Of a stretch of DNA of 64,000 nt, positions 7,751 to 17,120 are shown piece after piece. Source of the DNA: Ancylobacter novellus DSM 506 (GTDB lineage Bacteria > Pseudomonadota > Alphaproteobacteria > Rhizobiales > Xanthobacteraceae); the NCBI RefSeq assembly GCF_000092925.1, contig NC_014217.1, positions 3,596,001-3,660,000 of the forward strand. Reading direction: 5' to 3'. The number at the start of each line of letters is the position of its first letter. Position 1 is the first letter of the stretch. The notes beneath the pieces are model-generated. The model did not search any database. It worked only from the letters and a program-made list of their open reading frames with translations, and was not told where the DNA came from. The translations under genes were made by a program, and so were the position numbers.

Positions 7751-8554
7751 TCACCCCACCGCCTTGAGCTTCGGCTTGCCCGAGCGGCTTTCGCCATAAA
7801 GCCGCGCGGCGGCGCCGAAGGCGGTGAAGATGCCGGTCGACAGCTTGTCCTGCCAGAAGCGCCATTCCGGGTGCCACTGGATCGCCATGTTGAAGCCCGG
7901 CGCGTCCGGCACGCGGAAGGCCTCGATGGTGCCGTCCTCGGCGCGCGCCTCGATGGCGACGCCCGGCGCCAGCTTCGCCACGCCCTGGCCGTGCAACGAG
8001 TTCACCCGCCAGGTCGAGGCGCCGGCGATGCCGGCGAGCAGCCCGCCCGGCTCCAGCGCGACGTCATGCGCCGGCCCGTACTGGCCTTCGATATCGAGGC
8101 TCGAATCCTCGCGGTGGTCGAAGCGGCCCGCCTGCTCGTAGAGCTTCTGGTAGAGCGTGCCGCCGAGCGCCACGTTCATCTCCTGGAAGCCGCGGCACAC
8201 GCCGAACAGCGGCACGCCCCGCTCCAGCGCGGCGCGGATCAGCGGCAGCGAGATGTCGTCGCGGTGCGGGTCGGCCGGCAGCGGCGGGTCATAGGCCGCA
8301 TCGCCATAATGCTGCGGGCCGACATTGGACGGGCTGCCCGGCAGGAAGATGCCGTCGACGAGGTCGAAGATCTCGTCGATCACCACCCGCTCCGGCGCCA
8401 TGTCGGCATCGACCGCCGAGACGGTGCCGGGGATGAGCACCGGCATGGCCTGCGCGCCGCGCGCCACTGCATAGATGTACTTCTCGGTCACGCCATGGAC
8501 GACATGGCCGCCGCTCGCCTTCACGTCACTGATCACGCCGATGACTGGACGCAT
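7751..8554 (-). CDS. gamma-glutamyl-gamma-aminobutyrate hydrolase family protein (peptidase C26)
   Basis: A 267-residue class I glutamine-amidotransferase-like hydrolase. The nucleophile elbow is GVCRGFQEMN (C120), and the partner dyad is IQWHPEW (H228, E230). PuuD-type enzymes split gamma-glutamyl-GABA in putrescine breakdown; related members act on other gamma-glutamyl amides. No putrescine (puu) genes are adjacent, so substrate is open. The protein begins MRPVIGVISD directly at the start codon, as in the family, with no signal peptide. It is divergent from the acyltransferase gene, with 212 bp between the starts. Confidence 0.9.
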   Translation of the reverse strand: MRPVIGVISDVKASGGHVVHGVTEKYIYAVARGAQAMPVLIPGTVSAVDADMAPERVVIDEIFDLVDGIFLPGSPSNVGPQHYGDAAYDPPLPADPHRDDISLPLIRAALERGVPLFGVCRGFQEMNVALGGTLYQKLYEQAGRFDHREDSSLDIEGQYGPAHDVALEPGGLLAGIAGASTWRVNSLHGQGVAKLAPGVAIEARAEDGTIEAFRVPDAPGFNMAIQWHPEWRFWQDKLSTGIFTAFGAAARLYGESRSGKPKLKAVG

Positions 8555-8766
8555 GATGCCTTTCCTGACTGTTCGGCCTGATGTGGGACCGGCCCCCCTT
8601 TCCTGTCAACGGCGCCGCGGGCGCGGCGGCCATGCGACGGCCGAAGGGCGTCCTTTGGACACGGGCTTTTGCCGGCACGGCCCGTTGCCGAAGGTTTCCC
8701 GATGAGGCGCTTCGTGTATGAAGGAGGCCGCACATCACCGATCGCGGGCAGGCGCACCAAGGCCTC

Positions 8767-10182
8767 ATGGTTTTCTCCTCCGTCTCCTTCCTGTTCTATT
8801 TCCTGCCGGCGTTCCTGATCTGCTACTTCGCCATGCCGGGCGTGCGGGCGAAGAACCTCGTCCTGCTCGCCTTCTCGCTGGTGTTCTACGCCTGGGGCGG
8901 CCTCGCCAATGTCGCCGTACTCGCCGTCTCCATGGTGGCGAACTATTTCTTCGCGCTGCTGATCGATCCGCGTTCCGAGCCCTGGCGGCTGCGCGTGCTG
9001 GCGCTCGCCGTGGCGGTGAACCTCGCCGGGCTGATCGCCTTCAAATATTCGGGCTTCCTGGCGGAGAACCTCAACCTGCTGCTGCCGGCGGGCCTGCAAT
9101 TGCCGGTGGTGCATCCGGCGCTGCCGCTCGGCATCTCCTTCTTCACCTTCCACGCCATCTCCTACCTGGTCGACGTCTACCGGCGAAAGGCGCGCGCCAG
9201 CCGGCGCTTCGAGGAGATCGCGGTCTACATCACCATGTTCCCGCAGCTCGTGGCGGGTCCGATCGTGCGCTACTCGACCATCGCGCACCGCATCCATACG
9301 CGGCGCACCACGCTGGGGCGGGTGTCGGCGGGGCTGCGCATCTTCGTCATCGGCCTTTCCTGGAAGGTGCTGATCGCCGACGAGGTGGCGCCCGTGGTCG
9401 CCGTCATCTTCGACCGCACCACGACGCCCAATCTCGCCGAGGCGTGGGTCGGCGTCACCGCCTATGCGCTGCAGATCTATTTCGACTTCGGCGGCTACTC
9501 GAACATGGCGATCGGCCTCGCCGTCGCCATGGGGCTGAAGTTCCCGCGCAACTTCAACCTGCCCTATGGCGCGCTGTCGATTACCGATTTCTGGCGCCGC
9601 TGGCACATGAGCCTGTCGAGCTGGTTCCGCGACTATCTCTACATCCCGCTCGGCGGCAACCGGCACGGCCATCTGCGCACCGCGGTCAATCTCTGGGCGG
9701 TGTTCCTGCTCTGCGGCCTCTGGCACGGGGCGAGCTGGACCTTCGTCATCTGGGGCATCCATCACGGCACCTTCCTGGTGCTGGAGCGCACCCGCCTCGG
9801 CGCGGCGCTGAAGGCCGGCCCGCGCATCCTCGGCCACGCCTATGTGCTGCTGGTGGTGCTCACCTCATGGGTGTGGTTCCGCGCCAATTCGCTGCCCGAG
9901 GCGCTCGACCTGTTCGCCGGCCTCGCCGGGCTGAACGGCGTGGAACCGCTCTCGGTCACGCTGATGGCCGAGCTCAAGCCGATGACCATCGTCGTGCTGA
10001 TCCTCGCCTGGCCGCTCGCCATGTTCGGCCTGCCGAAGCCCGGCGCGCGCAAGCTGCCGCAGAAGCTGCGCCTCGCGCTCTACGGCTTCACCGACACGGC
10101 AGCGGTGGCGGTGCTGCTGGCGCTGTGCATCCTCTCCGTCGGCGCGGCGACCTATTCGCCGTTCCTGTATTTCCGGTTCTGA
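8767..10182 (+). CDS. MBOAT-family membrane O-acyltransferase (AlgI-like)
   Basis: A 471-residue polytopic membrane protein. It carries the MBOAT core ITDFWRRWHMSLSSWFRDYL (272-291, with H280) and the proposed catalytic histidine H320 in CGLWHGASW, plus about eleven hydrophobic segments. AlgI-type proteins move acetyl groups across the membrane for O-acetylation of exopolysaccharide or wall polymers. The gene 13 bp downstream is an AlgX/AlgJ-like SGNH protein, which normally completes the transfer in the periplasm, so the pair probably acetylates a surface glycan. No polymer-synthesis genes are nearby, so the acceptor is unknown. Confidence 0.93.
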   Translation: MVFSSVSFLFYFLPAFLICYFAMPGVRAKNLVLLAFSLVFYAWGGLANVAVLAVSMVANYFFALLIDPRSEPWRLRVLALAVAVNLAGLIAFKYSGFLAENLNLLLPAGLQLPVVHPALPLGISFFTFHAISYLVDVYRRKARASRRFEEIAVYITMFPQLVAGPIVRYSTIAHRIHTRRTTLGRVSAGLRIFVIGLSWKVLIADEVAPVVAVIFDRTTTPNLAEAWVGVTAYALQIYFDFGGYSNMAIGLAVAMGLKFPRNFNLPYGALSITDFWRRWHMSLSSWFRDYLYIPLGGNRHGHLRTAVNLWAVFLLCGLWHGASWTFVIWGIHHGTFLVLERTRLGAALKAGPRILGHAYVLLVVLTSWVWFRANSLPEALDLFAGLAGLNGVEPLSVTLMAELKPMTIVVLILAWPLAMFGLPKPGARKLPQKLRLALYGFTDTAAVAVLLALCILSVGAATYSPFLYFRF

Positions 10183-10195
10183 GGGAGGCGCGCCG

Positions 10196-11365
10196 ATGCC
10201 CTTGCTGATGGCCTTCCGCCGCTGGTGGGCGATCCTCTTCGTCGCCATCCTCGCCCTGCCGACCGTCGGGCTGGTGGCGCCCGACCTGCCGGCGCCGATG
10301 CGCACCGTGCTGGCGCCGGAGCAGCACTGGTGGCAGGACGCCGCCAAGCGCCTCGACCCCTACATCAACAACGTCTTCGGCTTCCGCGGCGCCGTGCTCG
10401 CCGCCCATCGCTCCTATCTGCGCTTCATCGACGAGACGCAGGGCGAGCGGGTGCTGCAGGGCACGCACGGCGTATTGTTCATCCGTGACAACGACGCGCT
10501 CGAGCAGTCGCTCGGCCAGGTCGTTCGGCCCCATCGTGTCGCCGGCTTCGTCGGCCTCGCCAAGGAGCTCGACGCCGACATGAAGGCGCACGGCGGGCGC
10601 TTCGTGGCGCTGATCCCGCCCAACGCCCACACGGCCGATTTCGAGGAGCTGCCGGCCTATGCGCGCGGGCAGAAAAAGACGCCGACCGAGTACGACCTCG
10701 TCGCCGCGCGGATGAAGGCGGACAATATCCCCTTCGTCGACCTGCGGCCGCTGATCGCGGAGGCGAAGAAGGACGGCCGGGTCTATTTCCGCTACGACAC
10801 GCACTGGAACGAGCGCGGCGCGCTCCTCGCCTTCAACGCCGCCATGGAAGCCGTCGGCCGGCCGGACCTCGCCGTCAGCCCGCAGGAGGCGCTCGGCACT
10901 GCGGAGGTCAAGCCCGGCGGCGACCTTCTGCGCCTCGGCGGGCTCGACCAGCGCGAGCCGCCGGATATCCGCTATCCGTGGAAGCCGGCATTCGCGCCGC
11001 GCGACGATCTCGCGCCGCTGCCCGGCATCATCGTCGGCAAGGAGAACCCGCTCTTCGTCTCGCGGGCCGTCACCACCGGGCATGACGGGCCGCGCATCAT
11101 GGTGATCGGCGATTCCTTCACCAACGGCTTCTGGCACGGCCTGCTCGCGGCGCGCAGCTCGGCCTATGTCTGGACGCACCACCAGCTCTGCAACTTCGAT
11201 CAGGGCATGATCGACCGCTTCAAGCCGGACATACTGATCTACGCCCCGACCGAGCGCTTCTTCCCCTGCGCCGGCAAGCGCGGCGTTGCGGCGACGGTGA
11301 GCGGCGCACCGCCCAAGACTCCCGCGCCGGGCGGCCCCTTGCCGGACGCCACCGCCCCGCACTAG
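10196..11365 (+). CDS. AlgX/AlgJ-like SGNH polysaccharide O-acetyltransferase
   Basis: A 389-residue protein with an uncleaved N-terminal anchor (WWAILFVAILALPTVGLVAP, 10-29), so the catalytic domain should lie in the periplasm. The Asp-His pair is in RYDTHWNERG (D201, H203) and the nucleophile serine in GDSFTN (S307), matching the catalytic triad of AlgX. The N-terminal INNVFGFRGAVL is the family motif. A Pro-rich tail follows residue 370. It is 13 bp behind the MBOAT gene and should act with it: the membrane protein supplies acetyl groups, this protein places them on the polymer. Confidence 0.88.
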   Translation: MPLLMAFRRWWAILFVAILALPTVGLVAPDLPAPMRTVLAPEQHWWQDAAKRLDPYINNVFGFRGAVLAAHRSYLRFIDETQGERVLQGTHGVLFIRDNDALEQSLGQVVRPHRVAGFVGLAKELDADMKAHGGRFVALIPPNAHTADFEELPAYARGQKKTPTEYDLVAARMKADNIPFVDLRPLIAEAKKDGRVYFRYDTHWNERGALLAFNAAMEAVGRPDLAVSPQEALGTAEVKPGGDLLRLGGLDQREPPDIRYPWKPAFAPRDDLAPLPGIIVGKENPLFVSRAVTTGHDGPRIMVIGDSFTNGFWHGLLAARSSAYVWTHHQLCNFDQGMIDRFKPDILIYAPTERFFPCAGKRGVAATVSGAPPKTPAPGGPLPDATAPH

Positions 11366-11400
11366 AAAGCGGCGCCTCCCTTCATTTCCCCGAGCCCGCC

Positions 11401-11922
11401 ATGCCGCTGACCACCCAGGACCTGCTCGCCCGGCTCGCCGAGCTCGGTATCGAGACGACCACCGTCGAGCACCCGCCGCTGTTCACGGTGGAGGATTCGC
11501 AGGCGCTGCGCGGCGACATCCCCGGCGGGCACACCAAGAACCTGTTCCTCAAGGACAAGAAGGGGAACATCTTCCTCGTCGTCGTCGAGGAGGAAACGCG
11601 CGTCGACCTGAAGAGCCTGCACCAGCCTCTGGGCGCGGCGAGCCGGCTCTCCTTCGGCAGCGCCGAGCTGCTGGAAGAGGTGCTCGGCGTGAAGCCGGGT
11701 GCAGTCACCGCCTTCGGGCCGGTGAACGACACGGAAGGGCGCGTCACCGTGGTGCTCGACGCCGAATTGATGACGCATGAGACCGTCAACTGCCACCCGC
11801 TGGTGAACACCGCCACCACCGCCATCCGCAGCGCCGACCTGATCCGCTTCCTGCGCACCACCGGCCACGAGCCGCTGGTCATGGCGGTGCCACGCCGCAC
11901 CGATGCCGCCGAGGAGGGCTGA
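11401..11922 (+). CDS. ProX-type prolyl-tRNA synthetase-associated (YbaK) deacylase
   Basis: A 173-residue stand-alone YbaK-fold protein. HPPLFTVEDSQALRG, the lysine in HTKNLFLKDKKG (the editing lysine of the family) and NTATTAIRSADLIRFL agree with ProX/PrdX, which hydrolyses Ala-tRNA(Pro) made by mistake. FGPVNDTEGRVTVVLD is the family's central strand. It is a trans-editing factor, not a synthetase. It lies 35 bp after the acetyltransferase gene on the same strand, but functional linkage to it is not evident. Confidence 0.9.
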   Translation: MPLTTQDLLARLAELGIETTTVEHPPLFTVEDSQALRGDIPGGHTKNLFLKDKKGNIFLVVVEEETRVDLKSLHQPLGAASRLSFGSAELLEEVLGVKPGAVTAFGPVNDTEGRVTVVLDAELMTHETVNCHPLVNTATTAIRSADLIRFLRTTGHEPLVMAVPRRTDAAEEG

Positions 11923-12030
11923 GCCCGAGACTGAGCCGCGGCCGCATCCGCCGTTGCATTCGCGGCGCAGCGGACCATCTTATGCGGCGAATAGCTTCGC
12001 TCCGCAGACCGAGTATCGCGAGGACGACCC

Positions 12031-12960
12031 ATGCTGCTGAACCAGCCCGCCAACCCGGCCCAGAACGGCGCCGACGCCCCGGCCGGCGACGATGTCGTGA
12101 TCGACGTCACGACCCGTAGCTTCATGCAGGACGTGGTGGAGGAATCCCGCCGCCGCCCGGTGCTGGTCGACTTCTGGGCGCCCTGGTGCGGCCCCTGCAA
12201 GCAGCTCACCCCGATCATCGAGAAGGTGGTGCGCGGCGCCAAGGGCAAGGTGCGCCTCGCCAAGATGAACACCGACGAGCACCCCGCCGTCGCCCAGCAG
12301 CTCGGCATCCAGTCGCTGCCTACCGTCTACGCCTTCGTCAACGGCCAGCCGGTCGACGGCTTCATGGGCGCCCAGCCGGAGACGCAGGTGCAGGCTCTGG
12401 TGGACCGGCTCGTCGCCGGCGCCGGCGGGGCCGACGACATGGCCGAGGTGGTCGCCTCCGGCGAGGCGGCGCTGGCCGAGGGCGACCTCGTCGGCGCGGC
12501 GGAGATCTTCGCCGCCGTGCTCGCCGAGGAGCCGGCCAACCTCAAGGCCATCGCCGGCCTCGCCCGCACCCAGCTCTCCGCCGGCAATGCCGAGCAGGCC
12601 CAGGCCACCCTCGCCCTCGCCCCGGAAAGCGCGGCGAACGATGCCGGCCTTGCCGCCGTGCGCGCCGCCATCGAGCTGGAGGAAGCCGCCGCGGCGCTGG
12701 GCGACGTGAAGGAGCTGGAGGCGAAGGTCGCCGCCAATCCGCTCGACCATCAGGCCCGCTTCGACCTCGCCGTGGCGCTCGCCGCGCACGACAAGCGTGA
12801 GGAGGCGGTCGACGAGCTCCTCACCATCGTGCGCAAGGACCGCAACTGGAACGACGACGGCGCCCGCAAGCAGCTGGTGCAGTTCTTCGAGGCCTGGGGC
12901 CCGACCGACGAGCACACGGTCGCCGGCCGCCGGCGCCTGTCCTCCATCCTGTTCGCCTGA
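12031..12960 (+). CDS. ybbN: YbbN/CnoX-type thioredoxin with TPR domain
   Basis: A 309-residue chaperone-linked thioredoxin. The thioredoxin fold occupies about residues 22-135, with active site FWAPWCGPCKQ (C53, C56) and the cis-proline segment SLPTVYAF. A helical tetratricopeptide region of Ala-rich pairs follows (about 150-305; ALAEGDLVGAAEIFAAVLAE is one repeat). Proteins of this type hold folding clients and can form mixed disulfides. E. coli CnoX lacks the CxxC pair, whereas alphaproteobacterial members keep it, as here. It lies 26 bp ahead of the Lon N-domain gene, probably in one transcript; both concern protein quality control. Confidence 0.93.
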   Translation: MLLNQPANPAQNGADAPAGDDVVIDVTTRSFMQDVVEESRRRPVLVDFWAPWCGPCKQLTPIIEKVVRGAKGKVRLAKMNTDEHPAVAQQLGIQSLPTVYAFVNGQPVDGFMGAQPETQVQALVDRLVAGAGGADDMAEVVASGEAALAEGDLVGAAEIFAAVLAEEPANLKAIAGLARTQLSAGNAEQAQATLALAPESAANDAGLAAVRAAIELEEAAAALGDVKELEAKVAANPLDHQARFDLAVALAAHDKREEAVDELLTIVRKDRNWNDDGARKQLVQFFEAWGPTDEHTVAGRRRLSSILFA

Positions 12961-12986
12961 CGCTGCTTAACGGCCAAGGAGCGCCG

Positions 12987-13664
12987 ATGGCGATCAACCG
13001 TCCCTATACCGGGCCGTCGGAACTGGCGCCGATCATCCCGCTCTTCCCGCTGGAAGGCGCGCTGCTGCTGCCGCGCTGCCAGCTTCCGCTCAACATCTTC
13101 GAGCCGCGCTATCTGGCGATGATCGATGCGGCGCTGGCCGGCAGCCGGCTGATCGGCATGGTGCAGCCGGCGCTCGATGCCACCGGCCACGCCATGGCCG
13201 GCGGCGCGGCGCTGCTGGCGGTGGGCTGCGTCGGCCGCATCACCGAGATCGCCGAGAGTGGCGACGGGCGCTATCTGCTCAACCTGAGCGGCGTCTGCCG
13301 CTTCCGCATCGTCTCCGAGGTCGATGCGGGCACGCCCTATCGCCAGGCCAAGGTCGATTACGAGCCCTTCGCCGACGACTTCAAGCCCAATCTCGGCGCC
13401 GACGCGGTGGACCGCGGTGCGCTCCTGCGCACGCTGGCGGAATATCTCGACGCCAACCGGCTGGAAGCGGACTGGGAGAGCATCAAGGACGCGCCCAACG
13501 AGGCGCTGGTCAATGCGCTCGCCATGATGTCGCCCTTCGGCCCGCGCGAGAAGCAGGCTCTCTTAGAGGCGCCGAGCCTAGCGGCACGGGCGGAGATGCT
13601 GATCGCGGTGACGCAGATGGCGATGGCCCGCACCGGCGGCGAAGGCGACGGCTCGCTGCAGTAG
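12987..13664 (+). CDS. Lon substrate-binding (N-terminal) domain protein
   Basis: A 225-residue protein made only of the domain that Lon uses to bind substrates. The core IIPLFPLEGALLLPRCQLPLNIFEPRYLAMIDAAL (about 13-50) and the later VGCVGRITEIAESGDGRYLLNLSGVCRFRI are diagnostic. There is no ATPase or protease part, and the length fits the stand-alone family, so it is not a truncated Lon. Its role is not established. The pairing with ybbN is frequent in Rhizobiales, which suggests a shared part in handling unfolded proteins. A repeat cluster follows. Confidence 0.92.
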   Translation: MAINRPYTGPSELAPIIPLFPLEGALLLPRCQLPLNIFEPRYLAMIDAALAGSRLIGMVQPALDATGHAMAGGAALLAVGCVGRITEIAESGDGRYLLNLSGVCRFRIVSEVDAGTPYRQAKVDYEPFADDFKPNLGADAVDRGALLRTLAEYLDANRLEADWESIKDAPNEALVNALAMMSPFGPREKQALLEAPSLAARAEMLIAVTQMAMARTGGEGDGSLQ

Positions 13665-13688
13665 CCGAAGACCCCACCACAAACCGCC

Positions 13689-13903
13689 CTCATGGCCGGG
13701 CTTGACCCGAAGTCGGCATGTGCCGACTTCGGTCTCCTCAATGAGGAACTCGGGCAAGCCCGAGTTCCTGCCACCCAGACTTTCGACCGGGCTAACACGG
13801 AAAGTCTGGGTCCCCGGGTCAAGCCCGGGGATGAGGGAAAGATTTGCGGAAGAGACCGTAGAACGATCCCGGATCGCCGCTGAGCGGCGTCCGGGATGAC
13901 GCT
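13689..13903. repeat. dispersed palindromic repeats: family A variant plus family C half
   Basis: A family A element (13689-13836) opens CTCATGGCCGGGCTTGACCCG and closes CGGGTCAAGCCCGGGGATGAG. It carries two internal hairpins not seen in other copies: GAAGTCGGCATGTGCCGACTTC and AGGAACTCGGGCAAGCCCGAGTTCCT. A family C half (GATCCCGGATCGCC...GTCCGGGATGAC) follows at 13865-13900. The cluster fills the space between the convergent Lon-domain and RND genes and could act as a terminator. Confidence 0.75.
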
Positions 13904-13919
13904 GCGTGTTTGACCGCCC

Positions 13920-16900
13920 TCACTCCGCCGCCAGCGGCGGGCGCGGGGTGGAATGCGGGTCCGGCCGCGCGGCGTGGACCGTGGCCAGCACCGCCGCCGG
14001 CACCTCGTGCTCGTCCGGCTCGTCCCGCTCGCCGATGAAGCGGCCGAAGGTGCGGGAGAGGAAGTGGCCGAAATCGTCCATCAGCGTGAACACCGCCGGC
14101 ACGAACACCAGCGACAGCACGGTCGAGGCGATCAGGCCGCCGATCACCGCGATCGCCATGGGCGAGCGGAAGTCGCCGCCCTCGCCCAGCCCCATGGCCG
14201 AGGGCACCATGCCCGCCGTCATGGCGATGGTGGTCATCACGATCGGCTGGGCGCGCTTGCGCCCGGCCTCGATCAGCGCCGTGGTGCGCGCGACGCCGCC
14301 ATGCACCGCCTCGATGGCGAAATCGACCAGCAGGATGGCGTTCTTCGTCACGATGCCCATCAGCATCAGGAAGCCGATCACCACCGGCAGCGTCATGGCG
14401 TTGTTGGTGATCAAGAGCGCGATGAAGGCGCCGCCCACCGACAGCGGCAGCGCGATCAGGATGGTGATCGGCTGCAGCACATTGGCGAACAGCAGCACCA
14501 GCACCGCCAGCACCATCATCACGCCGGCCAGCATGGCGTCGGCGAAGCCGCCGAACACCTCGGACATGATCTCGGCGTCGCCGGTCTCCTTCAGCACCAC
14601 ACCGCGGGGTAGGTTCTTCGCCACCGGCTGGGCATAGACCTCGGCCAGCGCCTCGCCGAGCTGGGTATTGCCGGCGAGATCCGCCTCCAGCGCGATGCGC
14701 CGGGCGCGGTCGTAGCGGTCGAGGCTGGAGGGGCCGGTGCCGAAGGAGATGTCGGCCACCGCCGACAGCGGCACCGAAGCGCCCGAGGCGGTGCGAACCT
14801 TCAGCGTCTCGAAGGTGGAGAGGTCGGCCCGCGCGCGCTCGTCGAGCTGCACCCGGATCGGCACCTGCCGGTCGCCGGCGGAGAACTTGGCGAGGTTCTG
14901 CGACACGTCGCCGATGGTGGCGATGCGCACGGTCTGGGCGATGTCGGCGACGGAGACGCCGAGCTCGGCGGCCTCGCCGAGCTTGGGCACGACGCGCAGC
15001 TCCGGCCGGTCGAGCGCGGCGCTGGTCATCACATTGCTCAGGCCCTTCACATTGGCGCGCACCTCGCGTTCCAGCTCCAGCGCCGCCTTCTCCACCTGCT
15101 CGCCGTCCGAGCCGGACAGGATGACGGTGAATTCGCGCTGGCCGGGCCCGGCGCCGCCGGAGGCGCCGAAGTTGAAGCGCAGGTCCGGCACGCTGGCGAT
15201 CTTGTCGCGCATGCGCATCTCGAACTGCTTCTGCGTCGCCTCGCGATCGGCGCGCGGCACGAGGTTGACGATGATCGTCGCCTTGCGCACCTCGCCGGCC
15301 GCGCCCGCCGGGCCGTTGGTCGAGCCCGAGCCGGCAGTGGCGAAGACGCTCTCTACCTCGGGCTGCGCCTTCAGCTTGGCAGAGATCTCGTCGACCACGC
15401 GCTGCGTCGATTCCAGCGTCGCGCCGGGCGGCAGCTCCAGCGCCAGCACCGAGCGCGAGACGTCGGAATTGGGGATGAAGCCCGACGGCAGCAGCGTGGA
15501 CAGCCACATCGAGCCGATGAACAGGAGGATGCCCGCCATCACGGTGATGAAGCGATGGCGGATCGAGGCGTGCAGCAGCCGGACATAGAAGCGCATCAGC
15601 GCCCCGTCCTTGACCTCGCGATGGCCGTGGTCGCGCAGGAAATAGGCCGACAGCATGGGGGTGAGCAGGCGCGCCACCAGCAGCGAGAACAGCACCGCCA
15701 CCGCGACGGTGATGCCGAACTGGCGGAAATACTGGCCGGCGATGCCGCCCATGAAGCTCACGGGGAGGAACACCGCGACGATGGTCAGCGTGGTCGCCAC
15801 CACGGCGAGGCCGATCTCGTCCGCCGCCTCGATGGCCGCGCGATAGGGCGACTTGCCCATGCGCATGTGGCGGACGATGTTCTCGATCTCGACGATGGCG
15901 TCGTCCACCAGGATGCCGGTCACCAGCGTGACGGCCAGCAGGCTCACGCCGTTGAGCGAGAAGCCGAGCAGGTCCATGACCCAGAAGGTCGGCAGGATCG
16001 ACAGCGGGATCGCCAGCGCCGTGACGATGGTGGCGCGCCAGTCGCGCAGGAACAGCATGACCACGATCACCGCCAGCACCGCGCCCTCGATGAGCGTGTG
16101 CATGGCGGATTCGTAGTCCGCCTTGGTGTACTTCACGGTCGAATCGATCAGGGTGATCTTCACGTCCGGATGCGCCGCCTCGAGCTTGCGCAGCTCCGCT
16201 TCCGCGTTCTCCGCCACCACCACGTCGGAATAGCCCTTGGCGCGATAGACGCCGAAGGCGACCACCGGCTTGCCGTCAAGCCGGGCGAAGATGCGCGGCT
16301 CGGCCGCCCCGTCGGTGACGCTGCCGAGATCGGCGAGGCGCACATAGCGCGCGGACCCGTCGCTGCCGGCCGGCAGCGCGATGCGGGTCTCGGCGAGGTC
16401 GGCGACGGTGAGCGCGCCGCCCAGCGTGCGCACGGACTGCTCCTGCGTGCCGATCTCGCCGCGCCCGCCGGCGAGGTCGACATTGGTGGCGACGAGCTGG
16501 CGGTTGACGTCGGCGGCGGTGACGCCGAGCGCGGCGAGCTTGTCGGGGTCGAGCGAGATGCGGATCTCGCGGTCGACGCCGCCCTCGCGCTTGACCTGCG
16601 CCACGCCGCGCACGCCCTGCAGCGAGCGGATCACCGTGTCGTCGACGAACCAGGAGAGCTCCTCCGGCGTCATGCCCGGCGCCGACGCGGCATAGGTGAC
16701 GATGGCCATGCCCTCGACGTCGACGCGCTGGATCAGCGGCTCCTCGATGTCCTGCGGCAGCTCGGACCTGACCGAGGTCACCGCGTCGCGCACGTCATTG
16801 ACCGCGCGGTCGACCTGCGTCTCGAGCTGGAACTCGACCACGGTCAGCGAGGTGCCCTCGGTGATGGTCGAGGTTATGTGCTTCACCCCCTGCACGCCGG

Positions 16901-17120
16901 CGACCGAGGTCTCGACGATCTTGGTCACCTGCGTCTCCAGCTCACTCGGCGCGGCGCCGGGCTGGGTGATAGTGACGGAGACGATGGGCAGGTCGATGTT
17001 CGGCATGCGCGTGATCGGCAGCCGGTCGAAGGTGTAGAGGCCGATCGCGGTCAGCACCACGAACAGCACGATGGAGGGGACCGGCTTGCGGATCGCCCAG
17101 GCGGATATGTTGAGAGCCAT
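13920..17120 (-). CDS. RND-family multidrug efflux permease (AcrB/MexB type)
   Basis: A 1066-residue inner-membrane proton antiporter. It starts [20 protein letters not shown]; the proton-relay aspartates are in [20 protein letters not shown] (helix 4), and the relay lysine is in [16 protein letters not shown] (helix 10). Two large periplasmic loops, each about 300 residues, lie between helices 1-2 and 7-8. Its start codon shares one base with the stop of the adaptor gene upstream (TGATG), so the two are translationally coupled. No outer-membrane channel gene is present, so a TolC-like protein from elsewhere must complete the pump. Substrates are not predictable. Confidence 0.96.
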   Translation of the reverse strand: MALNISAWAIRKPVPSIVLFVVLTAIGLYTFDRLPITRMPNIDLPIVSVTITQPGAAPSELETQVTKIVETSVAGVQGVKHITSTITEGTSLTVVEFQLETQVDRAVNDVRDAVTSVRSELPQDIEEPLIQRVDVEGMAIVTYAASAPGMTPEELSWFVDDTVIRSLQGVRGVAQVKREGGVDREIRISLDPDKLAALGVTAADVNRQLVATNVDLAGGRGEIGTQEQSVRTLGGALTVADLAETRIALPAGSDGSARYVRLADLGSVTDGAAEPRIFARLDGKPVVAFGVYRAKGYSDVVVAENAEAELRKLEAAHPDVKITLIDSTVKYTKADYESAMHTLIEGAVLAVIVVMLFLRDWRATIVTALAIPLSILPTFWVMDLLGFSLNGVSLLAVTLVTGILVDDAIVEIENIVRHMRMGKSPYRAAIEAADEIGLAVVATTLTIVAVFLPVSFMGGIAGQYFRQFGITVAVAVLFSLLVARLLTPMLSAYFLRDHGHREVKDGALMRFYVRLLHASIRHRFITVMAGILLFIGSMWLSTLLPSGFIPNSDVSRSVLALELPPGATLESTQRVVDEISAKLKAQPEVESVFATAGSGSTNGPAGAAGEVRKATIIVNLVPRADREATQKQFEMRMRDKIASVPDLRFNFGASGGAGPGQREFTVILSGSDGEQVEKAALELEREVRANVKGLSNVMTSAALDRPELRVVPKLGEAAELGVSVADIAQTVRIATIGDVSQNLAKFSAGDRQVPIRVQLDERARADLSTFETLKVRTASGASVPLSAVADISFGTGPSSLDRYDRARRIALEADLAGNTQLGEALAEVYAQPVAKNLPRGVVLKETGDAEIMSEVFGGFADAMLAGVMMVLAVLVLLFANVLQPITILIALPLSVGGAFIALLITNNAMTLPVVIGFLMLMGIVTKNAILLVDFAIEAVHGGVARTTALIEAGRKRAQPIVMTTIAMTAGMVPSAMGLGEGGDFRSPMAIAVIGGLIASTVLSLVFVPAVFTLMDDFGHFLSRTFGRFIGERDEPDEHEVPAAVLATVHAARPDPHSTPRPPLAAE

